Shown: positions 1 through 12,864, numbered from the stretch's first letter. The stretch: 64,000 nt of DNA from Coptis chinensis (GCA_015680905.1 CM027377.1:4364501-4428500), one strand, 5' to 3'. Numbers and translations are program-made. The notes: a model not told the origin generated them from the letters alone.

Positions 1-378
1 TACACATGTAAACATCATTATGCATGTGTGTTATACACATATACATAATTATGCATGTCTAACACACATATCATGTAAAGTTGCATTCTAAATTATTGTA
101 TTTATTTTTTAAAATTTTAATTGTCTTGAAAATTATTTTTAATTTTCATAAATTTCAAATATTTGTCGATGTTTAATATCTTGGTTAAATATTATTAAAT
201 CAAAATTGCAAAAAAAATTCATTTTGTGATTTTTTTTTTTTTTTTTTTTTTTTTTGTTTTTTAAAGTCTTTCTAGTAGGAGAGAGGAGAGGAGAGAAAGA
301 GAGTGAGGAGACACTTAGAAGGCAAAGGATTTCTGTGTCGTAAATACAGAGGTCAAGACTTAAGAAGCCCACGTTTAA
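1..378. other. AT-rich intergenic DNA with homopolymer tract
   Basis: No gene is supported here. The first 80 bases contain loosely repeated ACACAT/ATGCAT motifs. A long T run lies at about 230-255, followed by a GA-rich stretch. The open frame on the minus strand is a poly-lysine artefact of the T run. Confidence 0.6.
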
Positions 379-875
379 GAGCATTCCCAATGCAAGTGAA
401 TATCAAGGGGATGTAACAATATTCACCTCCAAATGGTCAAAAACTTTTGTCCAATGCAAAAGTAAATATCAAGGTGACTATTTTCCCAAGTCAAAACGAG
501 AGTGAAATCTTCAACCGATCGAGATAGTGGTTGAGTTATGAACTTCGGATGGGATGTTGGATTCCGTCTCGTGTGTTTTTTAAAAAAAAAATCGGTTTTT
601 TTTTCAAACGGAATGTTTCATTCCGTCTCACGTGTGTTTTTTACTTTTTTTTTGTTTTGTTTTTTAAACTTCAGACGGATGTTTCATTCCGTCCGGCTCG
701 TTTTTTCGATTTTTACATTCAGTTGGAAATTCGGAATCCAACTTCCCGCCCAAGATTAATATTCACCTTTGCATTGGGCAGCCTCACCTTACTTTTCACC
801 AAAACGGTGGAAAAAATGGAAAATTGAGCCTACGTGGAAGTGATCGAATAACATTGACATGCATTGGGAATGTTC
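379..875. mobile_element. PIF/Harbinger (Tourist-like) MITE, copy A
   Basis: The element starts GAGCATTCCCAATGCA and ends with the inverted match TGCATTGGGAATGTTC, giving terminal inverted repeats of about 16 bp. Both ends are flanked by TAA (376-378 and 876-878), the 3-bp target duplication typical of PIF/Harbinger. The 497-bp interior has no transposase and contains three short palindromes built on CATTCCGTC near 547-568, 605-625 and 674-693. It is non-autonomous. A MULE is inserted directly against its right end. Confidence 0.85.
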
Positions 876-879
876 TAAG

Positions 880-1695
880 GAGTGATTTTTTGCTCCCAGC
901 GTTGGTTCCTCCAAGCGGATTTATCAGCCATACACGTTTCGTTTTTTCCACCAAAAAAGGGATGTTATAGCTCGCATAAAATCTTCAAAATTTAGGATTG
1001 TACTTGTTTGTCCCTCATAATATAATTAGAAAGGAAATAAAACGGAAAAATAAAAAGAAAAAAGAAGTATGATTAATATCAAAACACGATGGAAAAAAAA
1101 GAAAGAGTTGGAAGTTGGAACCAAAAAAACCGCCTCAAACCTCTCAAGTCTTCTTCACGTACTCTCTCTCAAAAAAAGAAAAGAAAAATACACACACATT
1201 GCTCCGCTCTCTGGTTTATTCTTATACTAGATAGAAAATGATGGTGTTATGGATTATGCATCTGATGAAAGTAATGACGAAGTGGATGTGGACTTTCGAA
1301 ACAAGGATAACAAATATTCAGATAATCAAATTCCTGCAGTTGGGATGTTATTGGATAGCGATACAGAGGCATATAGTTTCTATAACAGATATGCAAAGAC
1401 TGTCGGATTTAGTGTTAGGCCATGAATAATTTTACCTATTTAAATAATTTTAGTGTTTAGATAATTTTAAATAAATTTAAGCCATGAAGTTGAAGATACT
1501 GCCGCACAAGAAGGAACACGTTGGTTTATTCCACTTTCCTTTTTATTTTTATTTTTCTTTTTATTTCTTTTCTAATTATATTATGAGGGACAAACAAGTA
1601 AAATCTAAAATTTTGAAGATTTTATACAGGTGGAAAAAATGAAACGTGTATCCCTTGGAGCGCTTGGAGGAACCAACGCGAGCAAAAAATCGCTC
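880..1695. mobile_element. Mutator-like element (MULE) with ~170-bp TIRs
   Basis: The left end GAGTGATTTTTTGCTC and right end GAGCAAAAAATCGCTC begin long inverted repeats (about 880-1060 and 1515-1695). These share TTGGTTCCTCCAAGCG, TACACGTTTC, ATAAAATCTTCAAAAT and TTGTCCCTCATAATATAATT. A perfect 9-bp duplication, TGTTCTAAG, flanks it at 871-879 and 1696-1704. Long TIRs and a 9-bp duplication define a MULE. At 816 bp it is too short for a transposase and carries a FAR1-type coding fragment between the TIRs. The left duplication overlaps the Harbinger element's end, so the MULE inserted after it. Confidence 0.9.
1234..1425 (+). pseudogene. FAR1/FHY3-type DNA-binding domain N-terminal fragment
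   Basis: The frame from 1234 reads an acidic leader, then an IPAVGM motif, then [19 protein letters not shown] before a stop at 1423-1425. This matches the opening of the FAR1 domain (PxVGMxFxSxExAYxFYNxYAxxxGFSVR), the WRKY-GCM1-type zinc-finger domain of FAR1/FHY3 proteins. Those proteins descend from MULE transposases. Only the first part of the domain is present; the zinc ligands and transposase core are missing. It could be a captured FAR1-family exon (Pack-MULE) or the remnant of the element's own FAR1-type transposase. A function is unlikely. Confidence 0.75.
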
Positions 1696-1704
1696 TGTTC
1701 TAAG

Positions 1705-2058
1705 CTAACTTAAAAAGAGAAATGGGAAAAGTTTTCTCTCTTCATCATTTGATTCATTTCCCACGTCTTCACTAAATAGACTCGTTACTATCGTTAGTCA
1801 TGCAGACATGCAGTCCAACGTATTTCCCTCGATTCACCGCCAGTCCGTAACCAGTTACACACTTACACCAATCTGGTGACTCCATTTAATTTGCAACCCG
1901 GGTGATTGGAATCCTCCTCAAAGAGGTCCTTTATATATTTTTTGCGACTACCGAGAATGGAAGAGACAGCTGCGGTATGGGTCGTTGTATGTTCACACTT
2001 TTGAAAACCTGTATGGACTTTAATACCGAGCAAGCGTTGTTTGATCATTATATCAAAA
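1705..2058. other. Unassigned spacer between MULE and Helitron 3' end
   Basis: About 350 bp with no recognised gene. A 61-codon minus-strand frame (1863-2048) has no family features I know. The stretch is probably old flanking DNA shared by both insertions. Confidence 0.4.
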
Positions 2059-2095
2059 CTAGTTTTTGAACCCGTCTTACAAACGGGTTGTGTTT
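2059..2095 (-). other. Helitron 3' terminal hairpin and CTAG
   Basis: On the minus strand a 7-bp stem, AACCCGT/ACGGGTT, is followed by CAAAAA and CTAG, then a T outside the element. A stem-loop roughly 10 bases before a CTRR tetranucleotide is the defining Helitron 3' end. The hairpin is GC-rich within a strongly AT-rich background. Confidence 0.65.
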
Positions 2096-3914
2096 TTTAA
2101 TATTGTTTTCATAAAAAGTTATTTTTAATTATTTAATTAATAAATAATCATTAACATAATCTTCTTTGATTTTTTGTTTTCCTACACTATTATTTAACTA
2201 AAATGAAAAGAAAACAATACTTGTATACAACACACAATTCATTAGTGGTAGAATACTTTAGTTTGCACGCAATTAATTCCATTAGTGAGTTTTGTCCCAT
2301 GATCAGAATGAGCTTGTTGTCATGAAGAAATGTGCATGAAAGCTATATATGTTTAATTAAATATGTTTAGACACTTGTTAGCGTGTTTTGTCTGTGAACT
2401 GCATTGCTTTTTTATTTTATTTATTTCTACTATTTATTCTGTGTTATCTAATATCATTTTTTTTTCATTATGGCTTTGCCATTATTATTTTTATTTACTT
2501 TCTATTATATATTTTGTAACGATAATTAAAAATACAGTTTATTTTATTTTTTTTGGTAAAAGTTTAAAAAATATTTATAGGTCGGTCCTGCTACATTGAT
2601 AGTTAATGATCCAAAGCCCCCAAAGTCCACTTGAAAAAATAATATATGTACATTGATTGTTAATGGCTCAATAGACCAAAGTCCAATTGAATTAATAATC
2701 TATGTATTGATTTTTGAAGTATACTCCATTGATTGGGTTTTTGGTTTTAAAATTATTATTGTTTTTTAAAATTATTTTTGAAGTACAATGTGGTCGGGCA
2801 TGTTTTTTTTTTCAAATCTATTATTTATTGGCCTGTTAATTTTTAGGCTTTTAATTTTGTTTGATGTGCTTAATGCATAAGCCCATTTGTTTGTATAATG
2901 AACACATGGTAAGATTTGATTTATTCCACATAAAGATAACACGTGTAAACTCACACTTTATTCTTAAAAAAAATTCACTAATAATACCTTCATCTGCATC
3001 TGCCCATCGTTGATTGTACTGCAAATTTCCTTGTTTGATTTTTATAGAGTTATTTTATTTTATATTTTTTGTTTTTATTTATTTATTTATTTTATGAATA
3101 ATTGATTTGAGTGTGCAGGAAGGATTTGCTTCTGTCAATAAACTTTTTTTTTTCTTTTGTAATGCTTGAAAAAATTGATCGTTTAACACATGACACTTTT
3201 GCTAAATGTATTTTCTTTAGTTGATTTTGAAATTGTATTTTTACTATATATAATTATCGCACTGAGCTGTATGGCAGACTTAAATTAATTTATTCGAATA
3301 CTTTCACGTTGGTTCCTAATTGATGGGGGTTTTACCTTTACTCACCATAGTGTCTTTTATGTAATAGGTGGATTTTTTCTATCTCAATGGTTGATTGCCT
3401 GTGTCAGTAATGATTTTTATTCGTCACCTGAACTTAAATAATTATCCTAAATTATCGCATTCAAGGGTAGTGGTATCTCTATTGCATGTTTATGTTAAGG
3501 AATATTTACCCGGCCATTGAGGAGGCTCAGTCTGTTGTGTAGCTTTGCAATACTATTTTCTTCTTTTTCCCGAAGATTCGCATGTCGTAACTCATAAGCT
3601 ATCACTCAACACCCCCTGAATTCTTAAGAGTAGATTAAGGATGAATTTGAATACTGAAAAACTTGATTTAGATATGGAACACTTAAAGTAGCTCAAGGTT
3701 TCAAGAAGACTTGTTCAGATATATTTGCTATGTTCATAAATTATATTTCCCATGATTGGCTCAAGGGATGCAATGAATGCGTTCAAACTTAACACTTGCT
3801 TCTTATATTAGTACATGTATTTTGATTAGATATCATTTCTTCACCCAATCCTAAATGAGTGGTGTGTAGATATATATCCATAACATGTAACCCTAAACAC
3901 CTATGACTTTAACC

Positions 3915-4103
3915 TCATGCACACCCATTTTTTTTATTAGTATATATTAAGGCTACTTGGGCAGCTTTTAAGTTATGCCTCTTCCACATCTCTAGCTCAA
4001 TATCTTCTGTGAGCAGCTCCTTGTCCTGATGATCTGTCAATGACATGGCAACATCAATTAAAACATGCATAAGCTCTTGCATTGTGTATATCTTAAGCTG
4101 CAT
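3915..4103 (-). other. Exon-like open segment in Helitron, unrecognised
   Basis: The minus strand is open for about 60 codons, with a balanced hydrophilic composition (motifs such as DHQDKELLTEDIELEMWKRH). The segment follows a possible acceptor, ACATGCAG, near 4105. It looks more like coding sequence than the surrounding DNA and could be a captured exon. I do not recognise the family, and no function is proposed. Confidence 0.3.
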
Positions 4104-7017
4104 GCCTGCATGTCATGCAATCACTGCATTCCAAACTTTATATCTTGGATATACCATTGCTCACAAAAAAAAAATCAAATTTTCAGAGATGGCATAACTT
4201 ATATAAATGCAAAAATATATATAAAAAAAAAACAAATCAATTAACGAAAACCAATTTCATCACTAAATTGCACGAAATAGGACAGACAAAATTCATACAA
4301 TGAGTAGAGATGCTTTTCCAAATCCAAAGAGCACCAACCTTATTATTGATAGTGCTAAATTTTGGTTTTAGGTATGTTTAATCAATTTGCAAACAACCAA
4401 GAAATATTTTACGATGTGTATATAAGGCTATAAGCAATGGAAGTATCAAAAGTGTTCAAACTTCAACTGCGAACCATTTAGCAAAGCAACAGTATCAATA
4501 GTAACCACATAATACAAAACAATACAATTATCCAACACTTTCAGAAAGAAGAAGAAGAGAAAAAAAAAATCTTATGTTTTATATTATTTTTACCCAAATT
4601 AGTACAACTCACTATTATCAAATAAATCATACATAAGCTAAAAAGCCAAAATCTCATACCCATTGCTTATTAATCTATGTAAATCACTGGAGAAATGAAG
4701 AGAGAGGTTGAGTTTAATCTACTTAGCTTAAAGCCCTAAAAAGTTTAATCTAATTCGGAACCTGCCTATTTTATAAAAAGAAAAGAGGTGTGAGACCATA
4801 GTTCAGAACGACACATTGATTTTAAGTACTATTCAAATACAAAACCATAACAAAATTTAGGCCACCACTACACTGTCACGAAGGGAAATAATTTGGAGCT
4901 TTGAAATCTTGACAGGTTGTGCATTTTCTTTTTTTGGTAAATTGTATTTCTATGTCGACTATCTCTGTTTTGCCATACATGCATACTCTAGTTTAAGGAC
5001 ACTAAATACTCAAAAATGTGAAGAACCCGTGTCCTTTATAATGAAAAAAAAAATGAGGATTTATTTTGGTAACTAATGGAAATCTAAGCTATTTTCCATT
5101 CGTGCACATCCTATAAACAAATTATTCTAAGCTATTTTCCATTCGTGGGCATCCTACGACTTCCATTAATTTTATCAGACACATACCCGAATGAAGTGAT
5201 CTAAAATAACCACTCAAATTAAAAGCAAACCCTCATCATCGTCGTACATCAACTCCAAGGTAGGAGGACCTATTCAAAATTAAGAAAAAAAGAAGAAGTA
5301 AATAATTAGGATGAATAGCTAAAGTACATGTTTTCTCCTATACCAAACTATCAATATTTGGTGCATTTCAACCATGCTAGCCTATTATTAATGAGTCGTT
5401 GAGGTGACATTAGGATATAAAAAACCTAACTGATTAAACAATGAGACGCCGACTTGAATAAATCCTAGTATAGATATCGCTCGATGTCCCTTCTTAATCC
5501 CTCAGTTAAAACTTTGATTAGCTCCATCTCATCTTCTATACCCATTTCCCATTTTTGTTGTTCAAAATGACGTGCTCTATGTCTCAAGTGAGATTGCAAT
5601 TGCCTAAAACATCAAAGATCACTTTCCTCAGATTGGTGATATCTCAACCCCTCTCCTCAATTGCATTTTCCTCTTTTCCCCATGACTACATGCAAAATTA
5701 CCTACAACATAATGGGTAATCCCTATTATTAGCTGATTTGAGTTACATGATTCAATAATACCATCTTTTTATTAAGATTCAATAGAATCTCACCTGAATA
5801 TTTCCCATCTTATAGACTAAAGAGTAACAATCCACTGAGTACAATAATAAAACTGAATATTACCCCCCTACCAATGACTTGTTGGTTTCACCAAAATGAT
5901 GCGGCTGAAAAGAGAATAACACATAATAATTAGTTTACAGATACATAGAGTAGAGGCCTAGTTGTAAGAAAGAGCAGCAATGTCATGAATACAAAAGAAC
6001 AACTACAGAAATATTTAAATTTAAAATTAGTAGTAGTAGGATTTAATGTCCCTTTTTATTATTTGAAGTCAAAAGTTCTAATATGGTAAAGTTCTTTTAT
6101 TAGTAGATGGTGAAGAAAATCCTTCCTAGCATGGTACACCATTCAAAGGAGAAATCCAACTTGCATCTTGGTAGGCTAATAGAGTGGGACCTAATTTTAT
6201 GAGCAATAGTTGGTCATGGGCAGGATCCATTTCATATTTTAATTCCCATCCAATTCCAATTTAAAATTGAGCTCAGCTAAAATGCATCAAGTTTTACTTG
6301 TTGTAGAGCTGTAGAGATGAAGGCATTGATCTCCATGTTTAAGCATGTAGCACCGATGGCTCTAGAGTTGATCCATGCCCATTGTCAACCCACTACAAAA
6401 GTTATATGTGCCTACATAAAAAGGACAATGTACAAAGGTCTTTGAGAAGTGAAGGAAAATAGAAGGAACCTTACCTAACAGTTATTATACCCCTAAAAAT
6501 ATGGTAGAGGACCTTAACATCAACGGAATAGCTACAAACCACATGCGTGAAGTGCTCACTGCTAGACCCCATATCTTACAACTTTATGCACTTCTTTCAG
6601 GTATGCTATTTCTTACTTTTTACTAAGGTAATACAAAAAAGTCATTGATCGAATTATACCTAATGGAGGTTGATTACACGCTTGATCTGAGCTTCTAAAA
6701 GGATACTTTCTTATACTGTAGTATGAACCCAATATTAGCCTTTTTTTTTTATCGTTTCTCTATTGATTCTAGAAAAAATTACACCTCTATAAGACCAATG
6801 ATGGAGCAGCTACACAGAAGCATTACAACTTTTTTACCTGTGAGACACCTCTTTTTACCTGAGTTTCATAAAGATCTGAGCCCTAACATGATACTTTCTT
6901 ATACCGTTAATGTGGTTAAGCTATAACCAGACCATGTGTGTCTTACCATATACTTTATCATATGCGGCACAAAAGCTACTTTAAGCTACAAATGGAAGTA
7001 TCTTAGTCGCAGTTTAC

Positions 7018-7121
7018 CTGCATGTCAGAGTCATAATTTGAAAATAGATCGATTGCAGAATCATAGAGACCAACTGATTCGGTTTTCCAAAGTTTAGTCT
7101 GTTGAGCAAGCGTCTCACTTC
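7018..7121 (-). other. Exon-like segment with splice sites, captured in Helitron
   Basis: On the minus strand TTTATCAG precedes and GTAAAC follows a 104-bp open segment. It encodes about 34 residues, including SETLAQQTKLWKTE and DLFSNYDSDMQ. Matching acceptor and donor sites with an open frame in the Helitron's own orientation fit a captured host exon. The source gene is not recognised. Confidence 0.4.
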
Positions 7122-8835
7122 CTGATAAACAATATTGGCTAAAGATTAGGTGTGTATCTCAATCAGTTAAAAAAAGAAGTCCAACTGAATAGGCTAATTA
7201 AGAAGAAAACGCGTGGAATATATATAATTTGGACAGAGAAGAATTAAAGTTAGAAAACCACCATCCCAGAATTCTATGAACACAATGAATAGTAGACATA
7301 CGCAAAAAAACCAATTTTGGAGTTTTATAGAAACTGCTTAAAAATTCATTTGCACATATACATAATAGGGATTAAAATAATTACTTATTAAGCCTGTAAT
7401 GAGTTCTCATAAGAGTGAAAAAAGAAAATCAAGCTTCTAGCTAGGATGTACTTCTAGAAAATCAAAAGGCTTTCTTGAGCAACCAAAATCTCCTAAGATA
7501 GAAAATAATGGCAAAAGCTTCTAGGGATATTGTTTACATTAGACTTTGACAATCATTCGGGAAAGAAGCCGTGGAATCAATTCGAGTTGATCATACATGT
7601 TAACTTCTTAATGTGCATTGTGATAGCTGAGATTCCATGTAATCTAGTGCATTAGTCCAAATTTATTTATTTCATAACCTACACAAACAACTTAGCAGCT
7701 TAACATATATGTTCCTAATATTACCATACCCTAGCTCAATTAACCTATCAAGTTCTAGAGTTTGAGAAACTGTATCAATAACTTATATATGCACCACTAA
7801 TTCTTATAAATGTATCCATGTCTTGTGATTATTGTACTCTATCGCAGGAATAGATGTACTCAAGCTTCACATTATACTAATAGAAAAAACACAGTAACCA
7901 CCTTTCATTTGTCTAGCTCTAATCTATTAAACTATAGATTCAATCCTTCAAGCTTTCTAGCTTCTAAAACTGAATAAATATAACGTAGCACCCATGTAGA
8001 GTATAGAAAAACATATCGACTCGCACAAAAAGTAAAGCAAGACCACTGGACATTATATAATAGCTGAAAATAAAGAATTGTACCTTCAAGCCATCGCTAA
8101 ATTCGTAAACTAATCAAATCATTTCAATAGATAATAACCAATAAAAAAAAAAAAAAAAAAAAAAAAAAACTACCTAAGGTTTCCAAACCTAGAACACTTG
8201 ATCACTGAATACGACCGTTGGTGAAAAACAGCTTCATTGCCAAGATTGATAAATCCCAGAATAACTTACAGTGACATTCCCTAACATTATTGCAAGTTCA
8301 GTTGCTGGCAATCATGTTTGTGGAGGAGGTAACATAAATCTTTTTTTCCTACAACCAAGGTATTAGGAATACAATTAAGTATTGTTGATTGAAGTAGAGC
8401 AATACATATATGAAATGACTTTCAATATAACCTTGAAAGACGAATTTCGAACTCTGAAATCTGCAAAAGGCTTCAAATATAAACAATAGCAGATTCGATT
8501 GAAAAACATGGATGATAAACCAAAACCTTCATGGATGATTTCATTCCTTGCGAAATTCATGAAGAAGACCCTCGCTTGAATCAAAACCCTAACTTCTTAA
8601 ACCCAAACCTCGTTTTTCAATTGGGAACTTGCAAAAAACCAAAACTTCTAAATATTTGTGTGATATTCGTGGGAAACATGTACCAAATTTACAAACAAAC
8701 TATCGACATAGAAGATGAGTGTTGAGACGATAGGGTAAATTAGGTAGTGTTGCAGTTGCGGGTTTTTTGTTTCCAAATTAAATAAAATACGTTAGAGTTG
8801 GGGGTTTTGACCGTATGAAAACTTTTAATTTTGCA

Positions 8836-8914
8836 CTCCCACTTTTTCATAATACCCCTATGACATGGATAGCCTCAGAGAGCTCCAAAAGGGACTGCTA
8901 GTATATATATAAGA
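8836..8914 (-). repeat. Helitron 5'-end repeat, copy 1
   Basis: This is the first of four related blocks. On the minus strand each has a TATATATA-rich start, a C(C)CCTTTT core, a CTCTGAGG-type segment (decayed in copy 4), a CCAC/CCATGTC segment, and a GGGG-ATTATGA/ATTACGA stretch. This copy begins with TC at 8914 and is preceded by A. The other copies are near 12.8, 14.2 and 15.7 kb. Confidence 0.65.
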
Positions 8915-11900
8915 TTCTGTAACAAAGAGACTATCTATTTTCTAACATGATGTACTATATAATCACATCGAATGTAACTATATTGGAAGATGTACTTCTA
9001 CTGTTATTGATAATCTTATTATCATTTTTCATTGACTTACTATAAGAAAATACACTAATCATGAGAATTTTACAATAACAATTTGAATATTTATGTTACT
9101 TGTAGAGTGTACAACTGTAGAGTGTCATGATCTGGTTTCATATGGTTGTGTGGTTGTGTTCATGTAAAACACCCAGTCACCTACCCATCTATAAGTTTTA
9201 TTTATATATATTTTTTAAATATTTTTGTGACTTTAGCATCAACAGGTTTGATGTTAGAATGCAAGAGAAGATGGGGTTTGGGGATAGTAATTGTTCACAG
9301 AGGATCAGGAAAATAAGCATGTTAGGCAATACTATGGAGAAATGGCTATACACATTCTTGTCTACATATTTTTTTCGTGCAAAATACATTTCACGTCCTT
9401 CAATAACCTTTTGATATTTTGTTAATCGTTTACCCTAACCCTCAATATATAATAGTCAGTAATATGAAAGTTTAAACTCAACTATAGCATAATAGAACAA
9501 AGCCATATATAGAAATGTGGCTATTTCACCAATATCCACTCTCTCAAGTTTAACCAAAGTAACAATATCAAATTAAAGCCTAAACATGTATCACCAATTG
9601 GAGAAAAAACATGCAATATCAAAGACTTATTACCAAAGCATTCTGAAGAAACCGATTGGAGATGATCCCTTCTCTCCTGTGAGTGCAGTGAAGGACTCTC
9701 GCCTCGCCCGTTTGACTTATGGCATCATCTACTTGTTTTATTCCTTTCTTTCTTTTTTACTTCATTTTATCTTGATAATGTGATAATTGTCCTTATGCTT
9801 AAAACGATTCGCCAAATGCTTGATTGAAAGAAAGAAAAAGTCAAAAGCATTATGAAGAAACCTTACAGTTCGTTGTCAGAATCCTCATGTAGAAAGCTAG
9901 GGTATTGAAAACTGGTCCAACTATTTCTTTAGCAGAGAGACTACTTGCCTCATAATTGATCACCTTCTTTATTCTTCTGCATATCAATTCTTAAGCAATT
10001 AAAAGAAAAGAATGTAACAAATTGCACAAACACATACAAACACCGAGAACAAAAAATTACGTATTTAAAAACTCAATGGTAAGAACTTACAGAAGTACGT
10101 AGAACCTTTTGTCTAAGAAAGATATAACTCAGCAACAATCGAAATATAGTGACACATTGCTTCTTCCACATCCATATCACCTAATTAATCTCTGCCATAC
10201 ATCACTTAATCAATATTCAGTGACAAAAAAAAACCTATGCTAACCAATAAAAAGATGGTTTGCAAACATCATTGCATTACCACAATTATCATTAAAAAAA
10301 AGGAACTTATGAAAAGGAACTTACTTCTGTCTCATTTGGTCTCACTTCTAAGTTACATGCTTTGTAGGTCACACTTCAAACAATGAGTGCACGTTAGGCT
10401 CTTCTTTCATTCCATTTTAATGGGTTTTAACTTAGAAGGAAAGATGAGTAAGTTAAATTATATGTTATGCATCACTTCTTCAATGTATTTCTCTAATATG
10501 GACAACTACGAACTATAAAAATCTGAAAAGGGGTAACCCTGTTTCATTTCTCTAGGTTACCCCAAAGCTACTAAACACAAAGGCATCGCAATGATCTCAC
10601 TATAGCATTATATCATGTAGCTAAATTTATAGATAATGTACTAAATGTACCTCATCACGACACATATCCAAGCACTCCAAAACTTGGATAGCCTCTCCTT
10701 TCTCCCATACCCAAAAGATTCATTGACCTTATAGACATTTTAAAGAACTATAATGAAAGCAGGCACAACACAATGGATGTCCAATATAAATAACAAATAA
10801 AGCAAGTAAATGCAGTTTAAACTTAAAGAGGTTATACCTTTGCGCTTCCAATGATTGATAAACAACTTTCGATCTTTCAGGCCATTCCTAGCTCGAATCC
10901 CTTTCCTGTGAAATACCATCCCCAAAACCAAATGCACATGTGTCTTTAGCACTCGCCTAATGGTGCAAGAGAGATTAATGTACCTAAAATGTAGATTTAA
11001 AAGAAAAGGAGAATCATATCCTTTGATTCAAACACTTTGCTTTTGTTTTAGTTGATCATGACAGGTGAGATATCAAGACAACAGTCTGATTGAATACAAT
11101 TCTAAAAATATTATTGAGCTAAATCATCTAATAAGATGAACTACCAACTTACGCAAGCACCACCAAATTCATGGTAAATACAATCACAATGGTAACTCAC
11201 TGATTTTGTCTTGCTTAGATGGCAACAATGAGTACTTATTTTGGACTTGGGCAACAAAAGCACAGGTAAATATAGAAGTCCTCAAGCACTGTGCAACTGT
11301 GTTCCTTGCAACAGTGCATAGAGCAACTTAATTTTGGTTTTACCTAAGTTGTGATTTAATTTATACAATCAGCAATAAAATTTTCCCAACAATCTCTAGG
11401 ATCTTTAAATAGAGTGTTAAATAAACACCAATAACAATGGATACCTCAAGAGAATTTTAGACTAAGCTACACTAACAATTGCAAACACATTAACAATGAG
11501 GGAATATGGAACATGTGAACTGCCAATATTCATATGTTGATGTTAATAAAAGCAAACATGAAGTTAGAATTGTACTTCCATATAAAGAAAACCCAAACAA
11601 AATACATTGATAGAAATAAAATAAAATGAATGGCATAGAAGCATACCTTCAAACACTTGTAGAAGTTGAATATGTTCCTAAGATGCCAAACCCATTGCTA
11701 GCTTTGATGAGCTAACTAATTTTGTGATCCTTCAGCCTCCAAAAACTCAGGACCATTGACACTTGATATATCTCTCGTTTATCGAGTATCCACAATTGTT
11801 TCCTTGGAAAACGATATAATTGGTGATTAAGGTTAAATGTAGACTTATATCTAGTAGAGTTTTTATATAATTCAACATCTTTAATCATTTCTAAACAATC

Positions 11901-12750
11901 CAATGACTGTTGAAGATGTGCATATAAAAAACCGCATGGATAAGAGCTTGAAGGAGCGGCATAGTTCAACCTTTAAAATTTTAATTGATGGAAGAGAATA
12001 TATTTACACTGGGTCATTCGGTCAAGAAAACCGAATCAATTGGCTTTATGCCCAGCGATGCCTCCAACTCGAAATTTTGATTCATAGAACATGCCAGAGT
12101 TTCTTACATATATTCATGAGAAACATTGAGAACAAATATACGTCCTACTTGGATTGATTTCTAACTGAATTGAAGGGCTTTAAAACAATGCCTCGAGCCT
12201 ATGTTCAAGCTGGGAATACCAGGGATATGAATTCCGCTTTTCAGGTTTTGTGTGGCCCCTAACTCCCGAAACTCTCGGTTCATCAAACCCGTCGAAAGGC
12301 CGATTCATTATTTATCAAAGACGGGTAGGAATCTTTACTGAGTAGTGAGATAAGTGTCCTGCCCTTGCAATCATTCTAACAATTCTATAACAACGCTCTG
12401 TGCACACACCGAAAGGAGAATAAAAAACTTACTTTCAATAGTGATTTCTGATTTCTCGTGCTCCAGTTTGACATAATCAGCAAGTTTGTTGATGAGAATT
12501 GAGGGGAAAAAAAGTGATTCAACAATCTTACCCTTTGATCTTCGTTCTACTCTTGAAAAAACTGATGAAGTGGAGAAGCGTTTTTGGGGTTTTGACGTGG
12601 GTTAAAAAAAGTACGTGTACGGTGTATCGGTTTGGTAAAGTTGTTTCACTATTTCTCCTTCCTTTCCCGAAATTGCTTTTTCCTAAATTATCGCCAAAAT
12701 AACGTGTTTTTTTCTACGTGAAGAAGAAAGTCGGATTTTGTGGAGTCAAG
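8915..12750. other. Repeat-derived region, no supported gene
   Basis: There are short open frames only. Segments at 10,740-10,950 and 11,712-11,970 (minus) are open and partly bounded by splice-like sites, but I recognise no family. GGGGTAACC and GGTTACCCC form a possible stem at about 10,530-10,562. By position this is probably the interior of the Helitron whose 5' end lies near 12.82 kb; its 3' end was not found. Confidence 0.35.
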
Positions 12751-12864
12751 TTCCGCTTTTTTCGTAATCCCCCTGTGATGTGGACACCCTCAGAGCGCTG
12801 GAAAAGGGATATATATATAGCTATTGGGTTACTTGTATATATATATAGTTATTGGGTTACTTGT
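12751..12864 (-). repeat. Helitron 5'-end repeat, copy 2, with short tandem duplication
   Basis: The block 12751-12819 matches copies 1, 3 and 4 (CCCTTTTCCAGCG, CTCTGAGGGTGTCC, GGGGGATTACG on the minus strand). At its outer end a 28-bp unit containing TATTGGGTTACTTGT and a TA run is repeated (12820-12847 and 12848-12864). The exact TC start therefore cannot be fixed. Confidence 0.5.

Larger units (their letters stand above)
2059..8914 (-). mobile_element. Non-autonomous Helitron (minus orientation)
   Basis: Read on the minus strand, the element begins TCTTATATATATACTAGC at 8914. It ends with a GC-rich hairpin (AACCCGT ... ACGGGTT, 2069-2089) a few bases before CTAG at 2062-2059. The base before the 5' end is A and the base after the 3' end is T, the Helitron insertion rule, with no target duplication. 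No Rep/helicase frame is visible, so it is non-autonomous. It carries a poly(A) tract (about 8143-8169), a leader-like segment with an AGGGTTTT motif (about 8580-8610) and exon-like pieces. Pairing of these two ends is inferred; another insertion could lie between them. Confidence 0.6.

Noticed and set aside
139..390. 83-codon minus-strand open frame
   Set aside because: It exists because a long T run reads as poly-lysine; its remainder is simple GA-rich sequence and MITE DNA.
531..827. Two overlapping plus-strand frames of 73-98 codons
   Set aside because: They lie wholly inside the Harbinger MITE and are built from its internal palindromic repeats; no family features.
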